NCBI GenBank assembly: GCA_003510215.1
Contig: DOKQ01000084.1
Location: forward strand, 1 to 5,212
From: Erysipelotrichaceae bacterium
Lineage (GTDB): Bacteria; Bacillota_I; Bacilli_A; Erysipelotrichales; Erysipelotrichaceae
Reading direction: 5' to 3'
DNA length: 5,212 nucleotides
Shown: positions 1 to 5,212 of the stretch, piece by piece
Layout of the letters: every line of letters starts with the position of its first letter
Position numbering within the stretch: position 1 is the stretch's first letter
Translations under genes and position numbers: made by a program
Notes under the pieces: generated by a model
Told to the model about the DNA's origin: nothing
Database searches by the model: none
The model's input: only the letters and a program-made list of their open reading frames with translations

Positions 1-21
1 GAATAAGGAGGTAATCGTAGC

Positions 22-198
22 ATGCCAGTTAGAGTTGATAAGGATTTATGTATTGGATGTGGTGCATGTATTGGTGTTTGCCCAGTTAGTGCGTTGACAA
101 TGGAAGATGATGGAAAAGCTTTCTGTGATGAGTCAATTTGTATTGATTGTGGTGCTTGCATTTCTGTGTGCCCAACTGAAGCGATTAGCCAAGTTTAA
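22..198 (+). CDS. 2[4Fe-4S] bacterial-type ferredoxin, 58 aa, complete
   Basis: This is a small soluble electron carrier holding two [4Fe-4S] clusters. Such ferredoxins shuttle low-potential electrons in the cytoplasm of anaerobes, for example to and from pyruvate:ferredoxin oxidoreductase, hydrogenases or radical-SAM enzymes. The 58-residue protein has two near-identical halves, each with the CxxCxxCxxxCP motif: Cys10, 13, 16, 20 followed by Pro21, and Cys40, 43, 46, 50 followed by Pro51. All eight cluster ligands are present; an extra Cys35 is not a canonical ligand. The length is normal for the clostridial family (about 55-60 residues). The ATG at 22 is chosen because AAGGAGGT lies at 5-12, 9 bases upstream, and the first cluster motif begins only nine residues in. 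A terminator follows directly, so the gene ends a transcription unit. Its promoter is outside the window or hidden in the first 21 bases. The specific redox partner cannot be told from sequence. Confidence 0.95.
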   Translation: MPVRVDKDLCIGCGACIGVCPVSALTMEDDGKAFCDESICIDCGACISVCPTEAISQV

Positions 199-200
199 AA

Positions 201-224
201 GAGCCAAGCACAGCTTGGTTTTTT
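201..224 (+). terminator. Rho-independent terminator after the ferredoxin gene
   Basis: A six-base stem CCAAGC (204-209) pairs with GCTTGG (213-218) around a three-base ACA loop. It is followed by six T residues (219-224). The stem can be extended by wobble and A-T pairs at 201-203 with the T tract, and the AAAA at 197-200 could pair with more Ts. It starts only a few bases after the ferredoxin stop codon. This is a textbook intrinsic terminator. It leaves only 24 bases before the miaB start codon. Confidence 0.85.
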
Positions 225-248
225 AAATCATTAGAATGGAAGGAAACA

Positions 249-1691
249 ATGAAAAAGAACAAAGATTTATGGGTGTTGCCGAATCTCAAGGATGCGCAAC
301 GCAGAACAAGAGAAGATATTCCCATTCAGCGAATGGAGTTTGATATACCGGATAATGTAGTTGACCTTGGAAAAGGTCGTAAGTTTTACTTACGTACCTA
401 TGGCTGTCAGGCCAACGAGCGTGATGGAGAGACCATTGCGGGCATACTGCTTCAACTGGGCTTTACGATGACGGATGTGACGGATGAGGCTGATTTGATT
501 CTACTGAATACCTGTGCGGTACGTAAAAATGCGGAAGATAAGGTGTTTGGTGAGATTGGTCATCTGAAACATCTGAAACTACGTAACCCTGATTTGATTT
601 TGGGTGTCTGTGGCTGTATGCCTCAGGAAGAAGAAGTGGTTGAAACCATTTTAAAGAAGTATCATCACGTGGATCTGGTCTTTGGAACCCACAACATACA
701 TCGATTGCCTCAATTGCTTCAGCAGGTACTGCTTGCAAAAGAAAGAACCATTGAAGTGTATTCCAAACAGGGAGAAGTTATCGAAAATTTGCCAGTAGAG
801 CGATTTGGACAGCACAAGGCATGGGTCAATATTATGTACGGGTGTGATAAGTTCTGCACCTACTGCATTGTTCCTTATACCCGGGGGAAAGAACGTTCCC
901 GATTGATGGAAGATATTCTTGAGGAAGTGTTAACGCTTAAAGCTCAGGGATTTAAGGAAGTCACCCTTTTAGGACAGAACGTAAATGCGTATGGCAAAGA
1001 TTTAAACGATAGCACCATCGATTTTGCCCGGTTGCTGAATGAAGTTGCGCTGACTGGAATCGATCGCATTCGCTTTACAACCTCTCATCCGTGGGATTTC
1101 ACTGATGGTATGGTTGAGGCGATCGCAAATCATACAAATGTGATGCCATACATCCATCTGCCGGTTCAATCTGGAAATAGTGATATGTTAAAGATTATGG
1201 GAAGACGCTATACCATTGAAGATTACATGAAAACGTTCAATCGATTAAAAGAGCGTGTAGAAGACTGTGCGTTCTCAACAGATATTATTGTTGGTTTTCC
1301 AAATGAAACGGATGAACAGTTTGAGGATACCTTGCGCATCGTAGATGAGTGTCAGTTTGATAACGTGTATACATTCATTTATTCACCGCGTGAAGGTACA
1401 CCAGCAGCTCTGATGGAAGATAATGTGAGTAAGGAAGTTAAAAAGAAACGGTTAGCCATGCTGAATGATCGGGTTAAAAAATACGCAGCACAAAAAAATA
1501 AGGCGTATATCGGTCGTGTAGTCAATGTGCTGGTCGATGGACCATCTAAAAAAGATATCCGTGTGTATAGTGGATACACAGATACACAAAAATTAGTAAA
1601 CTTTACGGGAGATCATGTATCTTCCGGTGAATTTGTTTCAGTTGAGATAACCGATGCAAAAACCTGGTTTTTACTCGGGAAGAAAGTTTAG
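249..1691 (+). CDS. miaB: tRNA-2-methylthio-N6-dimethylallyladenosine synthase (MiaB)
   Basis: MiaB is a cytoplasmic radical-SAM methylthiotransferase. It converts i6A37 to ms2i6A37 in tRNAs that read UNN codons, which stabilises codon-anticodon pairing. The 480-residue protein shows the three family domains. First is an N-terminal UPF0004 domain (about 45-165) with the auxiliary-cluster cysteines Cys53, Cys89 and Cys123, spaced 36 and 34 residues apart as expected. Next is the radical-SAM core with CxxxCxxC at Cys199, Cys203, Cys206 followed by IVPYTRGKERSR. Last is a C-terminal TRAM RNA-binding domain (about 419-480). The VPYTRG stretch and LLGQNVNAYG (240-249) are typical of MiaB rather than of RimO or MtaB. 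About 45 residues precede the UPF0004 domain, an extension also known in Bacillus MiaB. The start at 249 has GGAAGGA at 238-244, with rather short spacing of 4 bases. No dedicated promoter is visible between the upstream terminator and this start. Confidence 0.96.
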   Translation: MKKNKDLWVLPNLKDAQRRTREDIPIQRMEFDIPDNVVDLGKGRKFYLRTYGCQANERDGETIAGILLQLGFTMTDVTDEADLILLNTCAVRKNAEDKVFGEIGHLKHLKLRNPDLILGVCGCMPQEEEVVETILKKYHHVDLVFGTHNIHRLPQLLQQVLLAKERTIEVYSKQGEVIENLPVERFGQHKAWVNIMYGCDKFCTYCIVPYTRGKERSRLMEDILEEVLTLKAQGFKEVTLLGQNVNAYGKDLNDSTIDFARLLNEVALTGIDRIRFTTSHPWDFTDGMVEAIANHTNVMPYIHLPVQSGNSDMLKIMGRRYTIEDYMKTFNRLKERVEDCAFSTDIIVGFPNETDEQFEDTLRIVDECQFDNVYTFIYSPREGTPAALMEDNVSKEVKKKRLAMLNDRVKKYAAQKNKAYIGRVVNVLVDGPSKKDIRVYSGYTDTQKLVNFTGDHVSSGEFVSVEITDAKTWFLLGKKV

Positions 1692-1715
1692 CGGATTGTA
1701 TACCGCTTTTCTTTT
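1690..1715 (+). terminator. Probable weak intrinsic terminator overlapping the miaB stop codon
   Basis: AGCGG (1690-1694) pairs with CCGCT (1703-1707) around an eight-base loop. A T-rich run, TTTTCTTTT, spans 1707-1715. The 5' arm starts within the TAG stop codon of miaB (1689-1691). The stem is only five base pairs and the T run is broken by one C, so termination may be incomplete. Its position between miaB and an independent promoter for the next gene supports the call. Confidence 0.55.
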
Positions 1716-1734
1716 GTTCGATTTTCGAGTAGAA

Positions 1735-1763
1735 TTGTAAAGTCATAACAATTAGTTTATAAT
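1735..1763 (+). promoter_or_regulatory. Sigma-A type promoter for the RNase J-ftsK operon
   Basis: A -35 element TTGTAA (1735-1740, four of six consensus matches) is separated by exactly 17 bases from a perfect -10 element TATAAT (1758-1763). Transcription would begin near 1770, giving a leader of roughly 22 bases before the ATG at 1792. A strong ribosome binding site AGGAGG (1779-1784) lies in that leader. Downstream genes are only 17 bases apart, so this promoter probably drives both. No operator could be identified. Confidence 0.75.
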
Positions 1764-1791
1764 ATGTACGTAGTTATTAGGAGGAAATATA

Positions 1792-3456
1792 ATGAATCAA
1801 GTTAAAATTTTTGCTTTGGGCGGACTTGACGAAGATGGAAAAAATTGTTTAGTCGTAGAAGTGAATCAAGATATCGTCGTAATTGAGGCGGGCTTGAAAT
1901 ATCCAGATTTAGACATGTTAGGAATTGAGTATATCATCCCTGATTTTTCATATTTGATCGAAAACAAAGACCGGATTAAGGGAATCTTCATTACCCACGG
2001 TCATGATGATGTCATGGGGGCTCTCCCTCATCTTTTGAAGCAGGCTAAAATCCCTGTATATGCAACAGCACTGACGGCGTTGTTTATTGAAGATTTGTTA
2101 AAGGAACATGATGTGAAAGGCGCGAAAGTTCACCGCATTCGTCGATTTGGAAAAGTCGATGTCGGCGGGATTAAGGTTCGTACCTTTGGCTTAACCCAGT
2201 CCGTTGCGGATGGTGTGGGTCTTGCGATAGAAACACCGGAAGGATATGTGGTGTATACCAGTGAGTTTATCATTGATTTCGATGCGAACAGTGATTCGTT
2301 CCGCTGTGATATCACGGAGTTTGCGGAAATTGGTAAAAAAGGCGTTTTAGCGCTGATGACCGAATCGGTTTCAGCCGATCGTGTTGGATTTACTTCACCC
2401 CGTCACCGTGTTGCGGAGGAAATTGAAAGTGCGTTTGACAAGGAAGGCGGACGGATTATCATTATGCTTTATGAGCAAAATCTTTACCGCTTGATTGAGG
2501 TTATTGAACTTGCCAATAAGCATGATCGAAAAATTGTCTTTTATAATGAAGATCAGCGTCAGTATTTACGCCATGTTGAAAAACTGGGGTATTACAAAGT
2601 GCCTGTGGGTCTTGAAATACCTAAGGAAAAATATCGCAATGACATGGACAATGTATTGGTCATTGTATCTGCTCTTGGACCGAAAGTGTTTAAATTAATG
2701 CATAAAATTGCTATCTCAGAAGATGCTCAGATTGAGCTGAATGAAGATGATACAGTTCTTATTGCTTCACCTGTAGTTCCAGGCAGTGAAAAAGAAGCTG
2801 CAACGATGGAAAATGAACTCTATAAGGAAGGTTGCAAAGTTATTTCACTTGACCATAAGAAGGTTCTTTCCATGCATGGATCACAGGAAGATGTTAAGCT
2901 GCTGATTAACCTTTTCAAGCCAAAATACTACATTCCAATCAAGGGTCAGTATCGTCACCTTGTCAACAATGCCAATGTGGCATTGAAGGTTGGCTACAAT
3001 GCCGGCCGTATTGTGGTTCTGGATAGTGGTCAGGAAGCACTCTTTCAGGATGGTGTGTTAAAGCAAACTTCAGTGATTCGTAAGCTTGAAGAAATTATGA
3101 TCGACGGAAATGAAAAACTGGATATTAGTGGCATGGTCTTGCGTGATCGTGAAACATTGGCTACAGATGGTGCCATGATCGTTGGCGTTGTGGTCAATTT
3201 TAAAACCAAAGAGGTCATTGGTGGACCAGATGTGCAATCACGGGGTGTCATTTATCTTAAGGATGCAGACTATATCGTCAAGGAAGTTGGAAGTATTCTT
3301 GAAAATACCATCAACGAGTTAGTAGCAAACAATCAGTACGATAACAACACTGCTCGAATGACAGCAAGAGATCGCATTCAAAAATATATCAGCAAAGAAA
3401 CGGGTAAGCGCCCGATGATTTTAACAGTTGTTGTTGAGATTAATATTCAAGATTAA
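1792..3456 (+). CDS. rnjB: RNase J family protein (J2-like), catalytic motifs degenerate
   Basis: This is a full-length RNase J family protein (554 aa; typical J1/J2 about 555): metallo-beta-lactamase core (about 1-205), beta-CASP insert (about 206-370), return to the core, and a C-terminal domain (about 434-554) carrying VLRDR and KRPMIL. Active RNases J are two-metal 5'-3' exo/endonucleases in mRNA decay and rRNA maturation. Here the HxHxDH motif reads HGHDDV (His69, His71, Asp73 kept; last His is Val74). The motif III His is Gln136 (LTQS instead of a THS-type motif), the usual Asp is Glu158 (TSEF instead of TGDF), and the C-terminal HGEYR is KGQYR with Lys384. His362 remains. The beta-CASP TGSQGEP loop is SALGPKV (293-299). 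These comparisons are from memory of J1/J2 sequences. Bacillus J2 is also altered at the HxHxDH His but less widely. Strong AGGAGG at 1779-1784 sets the start. The reading frame is intact, so this looks like a maintained pseudo-enzyme, possibly pairing with an active J1 encoded elsewhere. Symbol rnjB rests on the degenerate motifs and the ftsK neighbour. Confidence 0.88.
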   Translation: MNQVKIFALGGLDEDGKNCLVVEVNQDIVVIEAGLKYPDLDMLGIEYIIPDFSYLIENKDRIKGIFITHGHDDVMGALPHLLKQAKIPVYATALTALFIEDLLKEHDVKGAKVHRIRRFGKVDVGGIKVRTFGLTQSVADGVGLAIETPEGYVVYTSEFIIDFDANSDSFRCDITEFAEIGKKGVLALMTESVSADRVGFTSPRHRVAEEIESAFDKEGGRIIIMLYEQNLYRLIEVIELANKHDRKIVFYNEDQRQYLRHVEKLGYYKVPVGLEIPKEKYRNDMDNVLVIVSALGPKVFKLMHKIAISEDAQIELNEDDTVLIASPVVPGSEKEAATMENELYKEGCKVISLDHKKVLSMHGSQEDVKLLINLFKPKYYIPIKGQYRHLVNNANVALKVGYNAGRIVVLDSGQEALFQDGVLKQTSVIRKLEEIMIDGNEKLDISGMVLRDRETLATDGAMIVGVVVNFKTKEVIGGPDVQSRGVIYLKDADYIVKEVGSILENTINELVANNQYDNNTARMTARDRIQKYISKETGKRPMILTVVVEINIQD

Positions 3457-3473
3457 TACGGGGAGGTGAGGAT

Positions 3474-5212
3474 ATGGGAAGACGACGCAAGAAATCTACA
3501 GAGCGTCTTCAGGAAGAAGTCATTTTAGTGATGTATGCACTGATTATGCTCATGCTTGTTATTATTGGAGCAAATCAGTTGGGAATCGTCGGTGTAACCA
3601 TCAATGGAATGGCTCGAGTCATTTTCGGTGAGTATCCAATTCTCTTTTATATCGGTGTTGGATTTGTCTCAATCTATCTTATGTTTAAAAAGCAGTTGCC
3701 ATGGGTCAGCTATAAAACGCTAACGGGAATGATGGTAGCGCTTATAGCATTTTGGTTGTATTTATCTATACCACAGGAAAGTCAGATTACCGGTTTTTCT
3801 GTTTTTTCTGATTACGTACGTTCGATTCCACAGGTGTTTAAAGATGAAGTCAATGCTTACGGAGGTCTTTTTGGAACTTTCTTCTATTCACTGTTCTCAC
3901 TACTTTTCTCTTACGTCGGAACATGGGTTGTTCTGATTACATTAACTTTGATGGCTACCTATCTACTGGTTGAACCCGCGATTTTGCATTCCATCAAACG
4001 GAAGGTAACGATTAAGTTACCTGTAGCCAAGAAAAAAGAAACACCAATTCCAAATGGTGAGACGGTTAAATCTATGCAGGAGGCACTGAAAGAGCAAAAA
4101 CCGAAGAAGAGTCTGTTTATCAACTCTGAGGATGTGATTGAAGACAAGCCGGTGAAGAAAGCTATGAGTGACTCACATGCACCCACTCAGTTGGCCGCAT
4201 CCTTTGGATCAAAGGATGATGTTAAAACAACATCGGCCGCCACGGTTTCTACCATTACTAATTACACCTTGCCACCGTTGACTCTTTTAGATGAAGTAGT
4301 TGTCAAGAAGGGGTCTAATGCCAACAGTGTTGCGGCGAATGCCAAAGGTAAACGACTGATTGAGATTTTGGGTCAGTTTGGCATCAATGCGACGTTAGTC
4401 GCGACCCATATCGGACCTGCAGTTACGAAATTTGAAGTTCGTCCGGATTCCAATGTAAAAATCAGTAAAATTGCCAACATTCAGGATAATATAAAAATGG
4501 AGCTTCAGGCCAAAGATATTCGTATTGAAGCGCCGATTCCCGGTAGAAATGCGGTTGGGGTAGAAGTACCTAACCTAGAGATGACACCCGTGCGGATGAT
4601 TGAGATGATGCGTCAGATTCCAGTAGACAAAGAAAACAAGAAGTTACTGTTTCCTTTGGGCCGGGATTTAATGGGTCGACCCGTATTTGGTGAGTTGGAT
4701 CGAATGCCTCACTTATTGATTGCTGGAGCAACCGGGAGTGGGAAGAGTGTTGCAGTTAACTCGATGATTACCAATCTATTGTTACGGACAACACCGGACG
4801 AAGTTAAACTTCTACTGATTGATCCCAAGAAGGTTGAGTTTACGCAGTTTCAGCAGATCCCTCATCTGATTGGACCGGTGATATCGGATGCCACAGAAGC
4901 ATCACGAGCCTTGAAGGTCATCGTCAATATGATGGAAAACCGTTATGAAGTTTTCTCAAATCATGGGGTTCGTAATATTACTGGATATAATGAGCTTGTG
5001 TTGGCAAAAGCCGCTGAGCATTTGGCGTTTATGCCTTGGATTGTTGTGATTATTGATGAGTTGGCTGATCTGATGATTGTGGCCGGCAAGGAAGTTGAAG
5101 CTTCCATTCAGAGAATCACTCAGCTTGCACGAGCTGCCGGAATTCATTTGGTAGTGGCGACACAGCGTCCAAGCGTTGATGTTATTACAGGGATTATTAA
5201 ATCCAATATTCC
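3474..5212 (+). CDS. ftsK: DNA translocase FtsK/SpoIIIE, 5' part (runs off the window)
   Basis: FtsK/SpoIIIE proteins are membrane-anchored hexameric ATPases that pump chromosomal DNA through the division or sporulation septum. The 579 codons present begin with a basic MGRRRKK stretch. Several membrane segments follow at about 16-36, 54-71, 83-99, 130-148 and 150-166. A lysine-rich, low-complexity cytoplasmic linker spans about 168-265. The alpha domain starts near LPPLTLLDE (266-274). The motor has Walker A GATGSGKS (418-425), LLIDPKKVEF just after it, Walker B VVIIDELADL (Asp528, Glu529) and ATQRPSVDVITG near the edge. The rest of the motor and the DNA-orienting gamma winged-helix domain lie beyond 5212; SpoIIIE of Bacillus is about 790 residues. 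The ATG at 3474 is supported by GGGAGGTGA at 3461-3469. The gene follows the RNase J gene by 17 bases without a promoter or terminator between, so co-transcription is likely. Whether it serves division or sporulation cannot be told here. Confidence 0.96.
   Translation, partial: MGRRRKKSTERLQEEVILVMYALIMLMLVIIGANQLGIVGVTINGMARVIFGEYPILFYIGVGFVSIYLMFKKQLPWVSYKTLTGMMVALIAFWLYLSIPQESQITGFSVFSDYVRSIPQVFKDEVNAYGGLFGTFFYSLFSLLFSYVGTWVVLITLTLMATYLLVEPAILHSIKRKVTIKLPVAKKKETPIPNGETVKSMQEALKEQKPKKSLFINSEDVIEDKPVKKAMSDSHAPTQLAASFGSKDDVKTTSAATVSTITNYTLPPLTLLDEVVVKKGSNANSVAANAKGKRLIEILGQFGINATLVATHIGPAVTKFEVRPDSNVKISKIANIQDNIKMELQAKDIRIEAPIPGRNAVGVEVPNLEMTPVRMIEMMRQIPVDKENKKLLFPLGRDLMGRPVFGELDRMPHLLIAGATGSGKSVAVNSMITNLLLRTTPDEVKLLLIDPKKVEFTQFQQIPHLIGPVISDATEASRALKVIVNMMENRYEVFSNHGVRNITGYNELVLAKAAEHLAFMPWIVVIIDELADLMIVAGKEVEASIQRITQLARAAGIHLVVATQRPSVDVITGIIKSNI

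Noticed and set aside
94..99. Perfect TTGACA hexamer inside the ferredoxin gene, possible -35 for miaB
   Set aside because: No -10-like sequence occurs 15-18 bases downstream (AAGCTTTC region); it simply encodes Leu-Thr.
232..237. TAGAAT, a good -10-like hexamer just before miaB
   Set aside because: It has no -35 partner at suitable spacing, and a start site about 7 bases later would remove the ribosome binding site from the transcript.
463..738. 91-residue open frame on the minus strand within miaB
   Set aside because: It is fully antisense to a well-supported gene, has no ribosome binding site that I see, and its translation resembles no family.
1745..1777. Inverted repeat ATAAC...GTTAT flanking the -10 element, possible operator
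   Set aside because: Five-base arms 23 bases apart in AT-rich DNA are expected by chance.
2495..2698. 67-residue + strand open frame in another frame of the RNase J gene
   Set aside because: It is a shadow of the RNase J coding sequence in another frame, with the intact main frame running straight through; there is no frameshift evidence.
3959..4186. 75-residue minus-strand open frame opposite the FtsK linker
   Set aside because: It is antisense to the lysine-rich linker of ftsK; the hydrophobic look comes from the complement of the charged codons.
4956..5147. 63-residue minus-strand open frame opposite the FtsK motor
   Set aside because: It is opposite the highly conserved Walker B region, so the + strand frame explains the sequence.

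Overview
The window looks like a core chromosomal segment of a low-to-moderate GC Bacillota (Firmicutes) bacterium. All four genes lie on the + strand, start at ATG behind strong AGGAGG-like ribosome binding sites, and are tightly packed. A clostridial-type 2[4Fe-4S] ferredoxin suggests an anaerobic or fermentative lifestyle. A member of the Erysipelotrichia or a neighbouring anaerobic Bacillota lineage would fit, but that placement is inference. Nothing in the window looks mobile, phage-derived or CRISPR-related.

Layout: (1) 22-198, a complete 58-residue ferredoxin, followed at once by a rho-independent terminator (about 201-224). (2) 249-1691, miaB, the radical-SAM tRNA methylthiotransferase, whose stop codon lies inside a second, weaker terminator-like hairpin (1690-1715). 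(3) A 100-base intergenic gap holding a good sigma-A-type promoter (TTGTAA, 17 bases, TATAAT; 1735-1763). (4) 1792-3456, a full-length RNase J family protein. (5) 3474 to the window edge, the first 579 codons of an FtsK/SpoIIIE DNA translocase, 17 bases after the RNase J gene and probably in the same operon.

The ferredoxin and MiaB are both iron-sulfur proteins, so the ferredoxin could supply electrons to MiaB, but the terminator between them argues against tight co-expression. RNase J next to SpoIIIE/FtsK recalls the rnjB-tepA-ylzJ-spoIIIE neighbourhood of Bacillus, here with tepA and ylzJ absent. This supports calling the RNase J gene the J2-type paralogue.

The most notable observation is that this RNase J keeps its full length and overall fold signature but has lost or substituted several catalytic and metal-binding positions (Val74, Gln136, Glu158, Lys384) and the GSQGE-type beta-CASP loop. 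It is probably a pseudo-nuclease acting as a structural or RNA-binding partner. I see no convincing wholly new system; the degenerate RNase J is the item worth following.
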